NCBI GenBank assembly: GCA_963816855.1
Contig: CAWFMA010000024.1
Location: forward strand, 1 to 64,000
Length of the DNA stretch: 64,000 nucleotides
Direction: 5' to 3'
Origin: DASTFP01 sp963816855
Lineage (GTDB): Bacteria; Verrucomicrobiota; Verrucomicrobiia; Chthoniobacterales; Terrimicrobiaceae
Translations under genes and position numbers: made by a program
In this document: positions 8,895 through 17,256 of the stretch, in pieces
Layout: each line of letters begins with the position of its first letter
Position numbering within the stretch: the first letter of the stretch is position 1
The notes under the pieces: model-generated
Told to the model about the DNA's origin: nothing
Databases searched by the model: none
What the model saw: the letters and a program-made list of their open reading frames with translations, nothing else

Positions 8895-9943
8895 GAGGCT
8901 TTCTCGGTTTGCTTTTCGGAATCGAACGCGGAATCGAAGGCGAACCCGCTTGGAGCAAAGTCGTAGCTCCGTACATTCCGGCAGGATTCTGCGGCACCAT
9001 GCACTCGATCCATGCGAATGTCCTCCCATTCAATCGAGAGGGGGCCCTGATAGCCGATATCGTTCAATGCCACAATGATGTCCTCGAATTTCACGTCGCC
9101 ATGACCAATCGAACGGAAGTCCCAGAAACGGCGGTGGTCGCCAAAGTCGGTGTGTCCGCCAAATACGCCCGCTTCGCCGTTTCCGTGTCCCCACCAGGCA
9201 TCCTTCATGTGCGCATGGAAAATTCTACCCGAAAACTCTCGAATGAACTTCACATAATCGACCCCCTGGTATCCCAAGTGAGACGGATCGTAGTTGAACC
9301 CAAACCGCCTGTGGTTGTTGACCGCTTTTAACGCCCGGCGAGCCGAGGCGATGTCGAAAGCAATCTCGGTCGGATGGACTTCGAGGGCAAAATTAACATC
9401 GGCGTCTTCAAAGACCTCGAGGATCGGGAGAAAGCGGCGCGCAAAATCATCGTATCCTTTCCGCAAAAAGGCCTGGCTTGTGGGCGGAAACGCATAGCAC
9501 GCGTGCCAAATGCTCGAACCGCTGAAGCCATTGACCACCGCGGGGAATTCCAGATCGCGATGCGGCTTGGCATTGAGAAAATTTCTGCAAGCGCGCGCGG
9601 TCAATTTCAATTGCTCGGCGGCTCGTTGCCGGACCCCTTCAGGGTCGCCGTCGGCCCAGACCTCCGCCGGCAAGATAGCTTGATGCCGCTCATCGATGTT
9701 GTCACAGACGGCTTGTCCGACCAGGTGATTGGAGATAGCAAAAGCGGACAGCCCGGAATCGCTCAGAATCCGCCAGCGTTCCTGACAATAGCCCACCGAT
9801 TCCGCGGCACGCTTCACATCGAAATGATCGCCCCAACAAGCGAGTTCCAACCCATCGAAGCCCATCTTTTTGGCAAGCGGCGCGAGTTCGGAAAGCGGGA
9901 GGTCAGCCCATTGGCCGGTGAAAAGAGTTACTGGTCTAGCCAT
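8891..9943 (-). CDS. Sugar phosphate isomerase/epimerase (TIM barrel, AP-endonuclease-2-like)
   Basis: The protein has 350 residues. The fold signature runs through the early strand MGFDGLELACWGDHFD, the metal-ligand segments FALEVHPTEIAFD (Glu) and FNYDPSHLGYQG (Asp, His), the HAHMKDAW block (His), and a C-terminal LSIEWEDIRMDR (Glu), which matches the divalent-metal site of xylose-isomerase-like enzymes. It is coupled by a four-base overlap to the downstream Gfo/Idh dehydrogenase, a very common pairing in sugar or inositol catabolism. Function inferred from family. Confidence 0.88.
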   Translation of the reverse strand: MARPVTLFTGQWADLPLSELAPLAKKMGFDGLELACWGDHFDVKRAAESVGYCQERWRILSDSGLSAFAISNHLVGQAVCDNIDERHQAILPAEVWADGDPEGVRQRAAEQLKLTARACRNFLNAKPHRDLEFPAVVNGFSGSSIWHACYAFPPTSQAFLRKGYDDFARRFLPILEVFEDADVNFALEVHPTEIAFDIASARRALKAVNNHRRFGFNYDPSHLGYQGVDYVKFIREFSGRIFHAHMKDAWWGHGNGEAGVFGGHTDFGDHRRFWDFRSIGHGDVKFEDIIVALNDIGYQGPLSIEWEDIRMDRVHGAAESCRNVRSYDFAPSGFAFDSAFDSEKQTEKAS

Positions 9944-9988
9944 GTGTCTGCAGGGTGGGGAAGGGTTAGTTTTTTTAACCTGGATCGT

Positions 9989-10762
9989 TTACGACGCAAC
10001 GAGTTCTTTCTGAATATAGCGAAAGCTTTGTTCCAAAGAAGCGAAGGGGTCTCCGGGCGTGATGTCTTGTTCCACGATGAACCAGCGGCACCCCGCGGCT
10101 TCCGCGGACGACGTAATTGCGCGGAAGTCCAAACTGCCGTTGCCGACCTCGGTCATGAAGGGGGGTTCTCCATGCCTGGGCGAAACTCCAAAATCCTTGA
10201 GGTGAAAGCTGACCAGCCTACCGCCGAGCTTTTGAATCCATTGTTCCGGGTTCATGCCGGCATACTGGACCCAATAGCCGTCGAGTTCGAACGACAACGC
10301 CGGCGCCCTCGTGCGAAGCACATCAAAAGCCAGTTCCTCGCCCGATCGACAAAATTCCATCGCATGGTTGTGATAGGCGAGAACCATCCCCGCCCTGCGC
10401 AAACCCTCTGCGCTTTCGCTCAATCTATCGGCCAACCGTTCGACCTCGGAACACGAACTCATGTCGACTCCCGCCGGAAAAGCGTAGACGGCAATCTCGG
10501 CGCCGAGGGTTTGCATTTTCGCGATCACTTCCTCGGGTCGCTGAATAATGACCTGTCCAGTGACATGAGCTGAAACAATCTTCATGGCCGCCTCCCGGCA
10601 GATTCTTGCCATGTCAGCGTCGGACACGGTTTCGGATGGGATGAGCTCTACCGCGGGGTACCCGATCGACTTGAGGCGCTCGATCGACCGAGCGAATGCG
10701 GAAGAATCCTGCAAATGGTCTCTCACCGTGTACATCTGGGCTGCCAATTGAGAAAGTTTCAT
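9989..10762 (-). CDS. Sugar phosphate isomerase/epimerase (TIM barrel)
   Basis: The protein has 257 residues from the ATG at 10762 (MKLSQLAAQMYTVRDHL); the frame extends 11 residues further upstream to a weaker start. Xylose-isomerase-like TIM-barrel features include IGYPAVELIP, LAYHNHAMEF (metal-binding His/Glu), LSFELDGYWVQYAG (Asp), VSFHLKDFG (His) and WFIVEQDI (Glu). The motif set resembles hydroxypyruvate isomerase or 3-keto-glycoside-processing enzymes. It is the first gene of a probable three-gene minus-strand unit with the next isomerase and the Gfo/Idh dehydrogenase (gap about 45 bases). Confidence 0.86.
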   Translation of the reverse strand: MKLSQLAAQMYTVRDHLQDSSAFARSIERLKSIGYPAVELIPSETVSDADMARICREAAMKIVSAHVTGQVIIQRPEEVIAKMQTLGAEIAVYAFPAGVDMSSCSEVERLADRLSESAEGLRRAGMVLAYHNHAMEFCRSGEELAFDVLRTRAPALSFELDGYWVQYAGMNPEQWIQKLGGRLVSFHLKDFGVSPRHGEPPFMTEVGNGSLDFRAITSSAEAAGCRWFIVEQDITPGDPFASLEQSFRYIQKELVAS

Positions 10763-10970
10763 GAGGAGATTTCGTTCTTCTGATTTTATAGGCAAATTTT
10801 CGTTAGGGATCCAGTCTCACGCGGCCACGAACATCTGCCATTCTCCAGCGGGTGTTGATTTCATCGCCGACGGGAATCATCGCAACGAAGGTGGCTCTGC
10901 TCGCGGCGCGCCAGTTCGAAGCTAACCGGGTTGCAACGCACGCTCAGATTTTGACGGAGTTCGGAGTTTT

Positions 10971-11459
10971 CTATCGCCTCCATGAACCGGAGCGCCCGTA
11001 TGCACCATGAAACGAGCCCGAACCACCTCCCCAGGAAGCGGTGCCCCCCCGCCACCCGGTAGCGCTGCCGGAGCCGCCGCCCCAAGAGGCAGAGCCTCCG
11101 CGATATCCGCTAATGCTTCCCGATCCATTATTCCACGAAGCGTGGCTGCCCCTCCAGCCGGTGGCGCTTCCCGAACCGTCGCCCCACGATGCGTTACCTC
11201 CTCGCGCGCCATAGGCGTTTCCGGAACCATTGTGCCAGTAGGCTGATCCGCCGTAAGCGCTGCGGTAGTAACCGGAGTTTCCCCAAGCCGCACCGTACGC
11301 CCCGCGATAGAAGCCCGCGCCTCCGTAGGCAAGACCGTCGCCGCCATAGAAAGGAGTCGGCGCGGGTGCGGTAGTGTAGACACCAGCACACCCCGCTAGA
11401 CAGAGCAAAAGGCCAGCGGCGAAGGCCGCCCTTCGAATGAGCGAAAGCGAATATCTCAT
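10971..11459 (-). CDS. Glycine/serine-rich repeat lipoprotein
   Basis: The protein has 162 residues. A Sec signal peptide ends in the lipobox LAGC (about residues 20-24), which predicts a lipid-anchored envelope protein. The mature part is almost entirely low complexity. A Tyr/Gly-rich stretch (FYRGAYGAAWG, YYRSAYGGSAYW) is followed by five imperfect repeats of about 16-17 residues with the pattern G-S-G-S/N-A-x-G-x-R-G-x-x-A-S-W-x-x. No enzyme motif is visible. It lies directly downstream of the DUF2092-like gene on the same strand and may be co-expressed with it. The role is unknown; a surface or matrix structural role is a guess. Confidence 0.7.
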   Translation of the reverse strand: MRYSLSLIRRAAFAAGLLLCLAGCAGVYTTAPAPTPFYGGDGLAYGGAGFYRGAYGAAWGNSGYYRSAYGGSAYWHNGSGNAYGARGGNASWGDGSGSATGWRGSHASWNNGSGSISGYRGGSASWGGGSGSATGWRGGTASWGGGSGSFHGAYGRSGSWRR

Positions 11460-11481
11460 AAGGGAATTTAAGTTGTCCGCG

Positions 11482-12270
11482 CTAGCGGACGTTTGACTTC
11501 AAAACCGAAAGAAACGGGATCTCCCGCGCGCCGGCAGGCTTACGAAAAACAAAATCCGAGTCTTTCAGCCAAGGACGGAGGTTCCAGTGCGAGAACTCGA
11601 CCAGGACGCGAGGGAAGTTTGTTCGATCGGTAAAAGTCACCGCCAACCGCCGTGGCAGCGCCTGCGGACCCGTTTCTATCCAGATTTCCCAGTTTACACC
11701 CGGAGATCTAAGGGCCAGGTGCTCGCAGCGCGTTCCGTTTACCGCAGACGGGCCGACAACGATGGCGCTTAATAAACCCCGGGAGAGAACGCTGTAGGGA
11801 TCACTGAAAAGCAGGGGCGCCGAGGCGAAGCGTATTCCGGTTTCCTGCTGGAGCGCAGGCAGCATGGCGTCGATAGTTGGCGGAGCTTTCGAAACGGAAT
11901 AAACATTGGTTTGTGGAGCGAACGCGGAGGCGGTCGTTCCGTCGTAGTAAAAATCAAAAGCGGGAGCCTCGCCGCTGAGTTGCACCCGGAGTTTGTCCGG
12001 GCGTTTCAGCGACACCTTCACCTCGGGAAAAAAGGTGATAAACTGTCCGGTTCTTGCGGGCACTTCGACTGTATTGCTCGAGCGATACGTCAAGGCTTTG
12101 GCCGCCCCCAGCGTCGCGCCCATGCTTCGAAGGCGATCAAGTGCGTGAGGGTCGAGCCGCGGCGCGGTCTTCGGACTTCGCGAAACGGGTTCTTCGGCCC
12201 GCGTGGTCGCGAGGGCCGCGACAGAAAAGAGACAACAGACTACGGGCAGAAGAAGGCGGGGCTTTTTCAT
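11482..12270 (-). CDS. Exported DUF2092-like protein (LolA/outer-membrane-lipoprotein-carrier-like fold)
   Basis: The protein has 262 residues from the ATG at 12270, chosen because it gives a standard Sec signal peptide (MKKPRLLLPVVCCLFSVAALATTRAEE). After it come LDPHALDRLRSMGATLGAAKALTYR, the block VKVSLKRPDKLRVQLSGEA, and DFYYDGTTASAFAPQTNVYS, which match the general pattern of predicted periplasmic DUF2092 proteins. Later blocks are GTRCEHLALRSPGVNWEIWIETG and LPRRLAVTF. These resemble the lipoprotein-binding LolA/LppX half-barrel, so lipid or lipoprotein binding in the periplasm is an inference. Family assigned from memory of the pattern. Confidence 0.65.
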   Translation of the reverse strand: MKKPRLLLPVVCCLFSVAALATTRAEEPVSRSPKTAPRLDPHALDRLRSMGATLGAAKALTYRSSNTVEVPARTGQFITFFPEVKVSLKRPDKLRVQLSGEAPAFDFYYDGTTASAFAPQTNVYSVSKAPPTIDAMLPALQQETGIRFASAPLLFSDPYSVLSRGLLSAIVVGPSAVNGTRCEHLALRSPGVNWEIWIETGPQALPRRLAVTFTDRTNFPRVLVEFSHWNLRPWLKDSDFVFRKPAGAREIPFLSVLKSNVR

Positions 12271-12318
12271 CGTTCGAATAGGTCGGCTCATATGGCTGGA
12301 AATCTCCCCGGACCTCAC

Positions 12319-12840
12319 CGTCGTGCGTGTTTATGGCATCGTGGCGATGCGGTGCTTTTGGCGCGGGGCGGGGGACTAAATTCTCCTTAAATCATGATCT
12401 ACCTCGCACGAAGCCGAAAATATCCGCCGAAGAAAAAAAGTCGGAGCCGTCCAGGGCATCGCGCCAAACCCGAAACGTCCTCCGCGTTTCCGCGTGGCCC
12501 GGCGAATGGAAGGTGTGCTCGTTCGTCAAGGGTGCGGACTCATTCGACACGGTTTTGAGCAGTTCGATCACAATTGTTTATGAGCGAAGGCCGGCGAGCA
12601 AGTATCTAAAAGGGTGACTATGGATTCGCCGAGCGCGGAAGGTTCCCCATCCTGCGGTTGGCTTCGAATTCCACGGATCCCCAATTGTGCAGTGACGATT
12701 CTCCGCTTTCTTAAAACCAACGCCTCCCTGGCCAGCTTCCCTATCGTGAGCGCCGAGGCTTCGTACACCCTTTTGAACGAATCGCCGAAGGGACTTGCCT
12801 TGCGCGGTCCCTGACCCTTCGATACAAGGACCTCTCGCTT
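12319..12840. other. About 520 bases with no supported gene
   Basis: Several short frames of 55-95 codons exist on both strands, but none has a recognisable domain, a coherent codon pattern or a convincing start. One short frame near 12394 is Arg/Lys-rich and could in principle encode a small basic peptide; I do not support it. The region must contain the promoter of the minus-strand DUF2092-like gene. Confidence 0.4.
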
Positions 12841-13323
12841 ATGAAGCTGCAAACTTCATGTTCGTTCCACCTGTTGTTTTCCCAACCCAACGAGGTAGCA
12901 CAGGCTGTCGCGTGCCTGATGGGATTTCTTGGAGACCAAGGCGTGCGAGACGAAAAATTCCGCGAGGAGTTTCAGACGGCCGCCACCGAAGCTATCAAGG
13001 ACGGTCTGAAGCGTTGCCATGCAGGATTGCCCGATCGGTTTGTCGAAATCAAACTGAGGATCAATTCCATCGAAGTCCAGCTCGAGATAGTCAGCCCTTC
13101 GTGCCCGGGTGCGTCGAGCGGTCGGCCGCCATCTTCGAAAGATTCCCCGGCCACCTCAAGTCTCTCCGCCGAGGACCGAAGAATCGCGACGGGCGACGTC
13201 CAGCGCGATGGAATGGATGTGGTTGTTCTAAAAAAGTCTCTCGGGGAATTGACGTGGAGTTACGAACCTGGTCTTCGGGAAAAATCTCTGATCACGATCG
13301 CCAGCGACGATTTTGCGGCCTAG
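12841..13323 (+). CDS. Degenerate HATPase_c_2 / anti-sigma-factor-like (RsbW-type) protein
   Basis: The protein has 160 residues. Residues 8-85 follow the pattern of RsbW/SpoIIAB-type Ser/Thr kinase ATPase domains: FHLLFSQPNEVAQAVACLMGFLGDQGV, then FREEFQTAATEAIKDGLKRCHAG in the position of the N-box, then FVEIKLRINSIEVQLEIVSPS as the following strands. The usual N-box Asn appears replaced by Asp (EAIKDG instead of EAxxNA). A clear G1 box (DxGxG) is not visible; a Ser/Pro-rich stretch sits in its place. It may be a non-catalytic or diverged partner-switching regulator. It lies 350 bases upstream of the sphingolipid-like genes on the same strand. Confidence 0.45.
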   Translation: MKLQTSCSFHLLFSQPNEVAQAVACLMGFLGDQGVRDEKFREEFQTAATEAIKDGLKRCHAGLPDRFVEIKLRINSIEVQLEIVSPSCPGASSGRPPSSKDSPATSSLSAEDRRIATGDVQRDGMDVVVLKKSLGELTWSYEPGLREKSLITIASDDFAA

Positions 13324-13672
13324 GGCTGACTCATCAGACCGGCCTCCTGCCGCGCGAGGTTTTGGCTGCAACAAAATGCTTTCTGATTTCTTTCTCGCCG
13401 AGAGAAATTGAGGATCTGATGGCCGCGATACCGGCGGATGTTGGCGGTCGCGATTCGAGGACAAAGATCTGCCAGGCCCAAGGCGAGGTTGTGGGGACTA
13501 TGCCACGACGAAACCGCTCGCAAGGGGACTCTCTGCTCAAAAATAGCGGCGGTCGTCGCATGGAAGGTGCGCAAGGAGAAATCACGGGCGATTGCCGAAT
13601 CCCGGCGCGCCCGTCGGTTCAGGAAAAGAATTTACAAAGGACGCATTCGTGCAACTCTAGCAAGATTAGGCG
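13324..13672. other. About 350 bases without a supported gene, leader of the spt-like gene
   Basis: Overlapping short frames on both strands show no recognisable domain. The stretch directly precedes the serine-palmitoyltransferase-like gene and probably carries its promoter and 5' leader, but no clear promoter motif was found. Confidence 0.35.
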
Positions 13673-15019
13673 ATGCCTCACGTGGCCAGAGATTTATACC
13701 AGAAATGCAGAGAATACAGGGATAGTGCCGACGCACGGGCTCAGGGATTCTATCCGTATTTCCGGTGTATCGAGGAAACGCACGGGAACTATGTCATCTG
13801 CGAGGGCCAGCGGAAAATCATGATCGGCTCGAACAATTACCTGGGCCTGGCGCAGGACGAGCGAGTGATCGAAGCAGCCTGCGAGGCCGCGCGGAAATAT
13901 GGATCCGGCTGCACCGGTTCCCGGCTGCTCAACGGGACAATCCGACTCCATACCCAACTGGAAGAGGCGCTTGCGCACTTTCTGCAGCGGGAGGCGGTGC
14001 TCTTGTTTTCCACCGGGTTTTTTGCCAACCAGGGGGCTTTAGCCTCCCTGACCGAAGAGGGCGACGTGATTCTCTGCGACCGTGAGAACCATGCCAGCAT
14101 TATCGATGGTTGCTTGTTCGCGCCGGCCAAGCTGATTCCTTACAGACACAACTCGGCGGTCTCCCTGCGCAACCGGATCAAGCGGCAACCAGCCGAGGCA
14201 GGAAAGCTCGTGGTGATGGATGGAGTCTTCAGCATGTCGGGTGATATTGCAAACCTGAAGCCCCAGGTGGAGGTGGCCAAGGAGTTTGGAGCTCGACTTT
14301 TCGTCGACGAGGCTCACTCCCTCGGCGCACTGGGACCGCAGGGTCGCGGCACGGTCCACGAATTCGGCTTGAACAAGGAAGTTGATATCGTCATGGGCAC
14401 GTTCTCCAAGTCTTTGGGCTCGATGGGCGGCTTTATTGCCGGCAACGCGGAGATGATCGAATTTCTCAAACACAAGGCGCGCTGCTTCATCTTTACCGCT
14501 TCTTTGGCTCCAGCGGTAGCCGGCGGCGTGTTCAAGGCCCTCGAGGTGATGCAGGAGGAAACCGGAAGGATCGAACAACTTTGGCGCAACACCCGTAAAA
14601 TGCATGAAGGTTTCAAGAGCATCGGGTTCAAGATTGGCACCACACAGACGCCGATCGTTCCTATTTTGATCGGCAGCGAAGCCAAGGCCTTCCAGTTCAC
14701 GCAGCGGCTCTATGAGGAAGGAGTCTTCGCCACGCCCGCGATCTATCCCGCGGTTCGTTATGGAGAGGCTATCGTGCGGACCAGCTACATGGCGACCCAC
14801 ACGGAGCAAGACCTCGACAAGGTGCTGGAGATCTTCGCGAAACTCGCTGCCGAGCTCGGCACGTTTGACGATCCCGCCTACGCTCAGATTGGGAAACGCA
14901 AAGCCAATGTGTTCGATTTCCGTCTTGAGGAAAGCGAAGAGAAACAATCCGTTCGCGAGGTCAGCGCGAGTGCCGCTGTCTGGAACGGCCAAGGTGTTCG
15001 CTCCGCCGCGTCCCGTTAG
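13673..15019 (+). CDS. spt: Serine palmitoyltransferase-like alpha-oxoamine synthase
   Basis: This is a PLP-dependent alpha-oxoamine synthase of 448 residues. Serine palmitoyltransferase condenses serine with an acyl thioester to give 3-ketosphinganine, the first step of sphingolipid synthesis. Family blocks are SNNYLGLAQDERVIEA, GSGCTGSRLLNGTIRLHTQLEEALAHF, FSTGFFANQGAL, VDEAHSLGALGPQGRG and GTFSKSLGSMGGFIAG, in which Lys246 should bind PLP. The 8-amino-7-oxononanoate synthase BioF and Kbl share this fold. I prefer Spt because the next two genes resemble the bacterial ceramide synthase and the CerR reductase, and because the protein is longer than BioF, with an extra C-terminal tail of about 50 residues. 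bioA lies 30 kb away, so BioF remains the main alternative. Confidence 0.7.
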   Translation: MPHVARDLYQKCREYRDSADARAQGFYPYFRCIEETHGNYVICEGQRKIMIGSNNYLGLAQDERVIEAACEAARKYGSGCTGSRLLNGTIRLHTQLEEALAHFLQREAVLLFSTGFFANQGALASLTEEGDVILCDRENHASIIDGCLFAPAKLIPYRHNSAVSLRNRIKRQPAEAGKLVVMDGVFSMSGDIANLKPQVEVAKEFGARLFVDEAHSLGALGPQGRGTVHEFGLNKEVDIVMGTFSKSLGSMGGFIAGNAEMIEFLKHKARCFIFTASLAPAVAGGVFKALEVMQEETGRIEQLWRNTRKMHEGFKSIGFKIGTTQTPIVPILIGSEAKAFQFTQRLYEEGVFATPAIYPAVRYGEAIVRTSYMATHTEQDLDKVLEIFAKLAAELGTFDDPAYAQIGKRKANVFDFRLEESEEKQSVREVSASAAVWNGQGVRSAASR

Positions 15020-15088
15020 AGTTATCAGACTTCGCGTCTCGCGCGGAGGACGGAATTTCTGTCGATAGGCGCGGGATCGGACGAGATC

Positions 15089-16210
15089 ATGTATTCGATT
15101 CGCTACTGCGGAACCGCAAAGGAAAGACGTCTCTTTGAAAACCTGCCCGAAATGCTGCACGGGCTGGATCCGGCGTTCATCCCTCCGTTTCCCGGAAGCA
15201 TCGTAAAATATCTTTCGCCCAAATCGCCGTTCAACCGGGTTTACGGGGAGATCTGTCCCTTTCTGGCATGGCGGGATGACCGGCCGGTTGGGAGGATCGC
15301 CGCTATCGTCAACCGCCTTCACAATCAACGCTACGGGGATCGGGCCGGATTCTTCGGGTTCTTTGATTCCGAAGACAACATGGCCTTGGCGCGCGCCCTT
15401 TTCGAAAAAGCGGCCGAAGTGGTTCGCTCTCGGGGACTCGAGTCGCTGCGCGGTCCCTATAACCCCAGCATCAACGACGAATGCGGTCTCCTGGTGGAAG
15501 GCTTTGAACATCCTCCCTGTCTCGGCCTGGTGTGGAACCCGGCCTACCATAGGGTGTTGATCGAGCAACTGGGGTTTCAAACCGTTTGCAAGTCCTTCGG
15601 ATTTCTTCTGCCTCTGCATCGACTCGATCCTCCAGAGCGTCTGAATCGGATCGTGGAGCGTGTCGCGAAGCGTTCCAGCACCAAGCTGCGGCCGATCAAC
15701 ATGTCACGGCTGGAGGAAGAGCTGAAAATCGTGCTGGAAGTTTACAACGCGACGTTGGAAAGAAACTGGGGGTTTGTCCCCATCTCGATGGACGACCTGC
15801 TAGCTAGCGCGTCTGACATGAAAGCTTTCGCGGACCCCGAGATGATGCTGATCGCCGAGATCAACGGCGAGAACGCCGGCGTCGCCCTTTCTTTGCCGAA
15901 CTTCAACGAGATTCTTGCGCGGATAAAGCAAACGCCGCGCGCGTTGAGGCTTTTGCATATTTTGTGGCTCATGAAGACCCGCCGGATTAACTGGGTCCGG
16001 CAGGTTGTCTACGGAATTGCCCCGCGGTTCCGGGACCGCGGGTTGCATGCCTGGCTCCTGTATGAGCAGTTCGTTTGCGCCAAACGGCGATATGCCAACG
16101 CGACGCTCGGCTGGATTGAGGAAAGTAACACGGAGATTCTGGAAAATTCATTGATGATCGGCGCGATTCGGCAACAAGAGTGGCGGATCTACGAAAAGAC
16201 CCTCCGCTAA
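15089..16210 (+). CDS. YghO/bCerS-like GNAT-fold acyltransferase (candidate bacterial ceramide synthase)
   Basis: The protein has 373 residues, starting at ATG 15089. It has a GNAT-like fold in the YghO family, marked by RGPYNPSINDECGLLVEGFEHPP, NPAYHRVLIEQLGF and the C-terminal CoA-site region RFRDRGLHAWLLYEQF. In Caulobacter, the family member bCerS N-acylates the sphingoid base using acyl-CoA. The gene lies 69 bases downstream of the spt-like gene on the same strand, and a CerR-like reductase follows. Function is inferred from family plus context. The E. coli relative YghO has no firmly known role, so a different acyl transfer is possible. Confidence 0.68.
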   Translation: MYSIRYCGTAKERRLFENLPEMLHGLDPAFIPPFPGSIVKYLSPKSPFNRVYGEICPFLAWRDDRPVGRIAAIVNRLHNQRYGDRAGFFGFFDSEDNMALARALFEKAAEVVRSRGLESLRGPYNPSINDECGLLVEGFEHPPCLGLVWNPAYHRVLIEQLGFQTVCKSFGFLLPLHRLDPPERLNRIVERVAKRSSTKLRPINMSRLEEELKIVLEVYNATLERNWGFVPISMDDLLASASDMKAFADPEMMLIAEINGENAGVALSLPNFNEILARIKQTPRALRLLHILWLMKTRRINWVRQVVYGIAPRFRDRGLHAWLLYEQFVCAKRRYANATLGWIEESNTEILENSLMIGAIRQQEWRIYEKTLR

Positions 16211-16279
16211 TCCGGATCTCGCTTTCGGCTCCGCGATGACTTCACGACGCAACGCGCCTCGCGAGTTCGACGCCTTGTC

Positions 16280-17251
16280 GTGAAGCTTTTTCTTACGGGG
16301 GCAACCGGTTTTGTGGGACGTAACGTCCTCCTGCGGGCGCTGAGCGAGGGTTACGAGATCTGCGCGCCGGTAAGAAATCCGGACAAGCTCGCCCGCCAAC
16401 TGAGATTTGAGAAACAAACGGCGGAGAGGATTCAGGTCCTCTCCCCGCTGCCTGCAAGTTGGCCGAAAATCTCTCCGGATTTCGCAATCCTGGCCGGAGG
16501 CGCCCTTTTCGAGCGCACACGAGGTGACTTCTTTGCTACGAATGTCGATTGGACCCTGGCTATTCTGCGCGCGCTCCCGGGACAATGCCGAACGGTGGTT
16601 GTTTCCTCTCAATCGGCCGGTGGGCCGACACCCGCGGGAAAAAGAGCCCGCACGGAAGCGGACGCCGATGCCCCGATTACTTGGTACGGCGAATCCAAGC
16701 TGGAAATGGAGAGATCGATCCGGCGCCATTTCCGAGAGCGACCGATCACCATCCTGCGACCGCCGATGATTCTCGGCCCGCGCGACAGCGCCACGTTGCC
16801 GCTTTTTCGAATGGCCAGTGGACGGATCCGAATCAAGCCTGGATTGCGCACCAAGCGCTACAGCTTTGTCGGGGTGGACGATCTCGTGGCGGCAATCTTC
16901 CTGGCGCTCGAGCAGGGACGCGGCTCGGAAAGTCTGTATGTGGCGTCGGGAAAGGCGGTGAGCGACTGGGAGCTAATCGCCTCGGCGGCGGCGGCCTGCG
17001 CGGCTCGGGGAGTTACCCTGCCGGCGCCGCAGATTTTTGTGCGATTGCTTTCGATGGTTGTGGATGCAAGTCCTGGTCTGCGCTCCAGAACCCCAAGTCT
17101 CACCCGCGATCGGGTCCGGGAGGTCTGGCCAGATCGCTGGGTGGTTGACGGTTCGAAATTCGAACGCCTCGCCAACTGGCAAGCAAAGGGCGCCTTGGGG
17201 AGCGCCCTCGTCGCGGCGCACGACTACTATGTCCGCGAGGGGAGGTTGTAG
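16280..17251 (+). CDS. CerR-like NAD-dependent epimerase/reductase (extended SDR)
   Basis: The protein has 323 residues and a GTG start (MKLFLTGATGFVGRNVLLRALSEGY). The Rossmann glycine motif TGATGFVG is at residues 6-13, and the catalytic pair is Tyr136 and Lys140 in WYGESK. Further family blocks are ITILRPPMILGPRD and YSFVGVDDLVAAIFLALEQG. In the Caulobacter pathway an epimerase-like protein, CerR, reduces the keto group of the oxidised ceramide intermediate. The third position in an spt, acyltransferase, epimerase run makes that role the best inference here. By sequence alone it is a generic extended SDR. Confidence 0.65.
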   Translation: MKLFLTGATGFVGRNVLLRALSEGYEICAPVRNPDKLARQLRFEKQTAERIQVLSPLPASWPKISPDFAILAGGALFERTRGDFFATNVDWTLAILRALPGQCRTVVVSSQSAGGPTPAGKRARTEADADAPITWYGESKLEMERSIRRHFRERPITILRPPMILGPRDSATLPLFRMASGRIRIKPGLRTKRYSFVGVDDLVAAIFLALEQGRGSESLYVASGKAVSDWELIASAAAACAARGVTLPAPQIFVRLLSMVVDASPGLRSRTPSLTRDRVREVWPDRWVVDGSKFERLANWQAKGALGSALVAAHDYYVREGRL

Positions 17252-17256
17252 GCGGC

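Noticed and set aside
9374..10573. Plus-strand frame of 399 codons
   Set aside because: Shadow of the two minus-strand TIM-barrel isomerases, which have clear family motifs.
10980..11380. CRISPR-like periodic repeats on the plus strand
   Set aside because: The periodicity is the codon-level echo of the glycine-rich protein repeats on the minus strand; units are degenerate and have no unique spacers.
13673..15019. BioF (8-amino-7-oxononanoate synthase)
   Set aside because: Fold is shared, but the neighbours (YghO/bCerS-like and CerR-like), the extra length and the absence of nearby bio genes favour a serine palmitoyltransferase; BioF is kept as the alternative.
14039..15619. Long minus-strand frame of 526 codons
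   Set aside because: Shadow of the spt-like and YghO-like genes; no recognisable motifs.
17149..17165. T-loop-like GGTTCGAAATTCGAAC string
   Set aside because: It is a coincidental palindrome inside the CerR-like coding sequence with no acceptor or anticodon stems.
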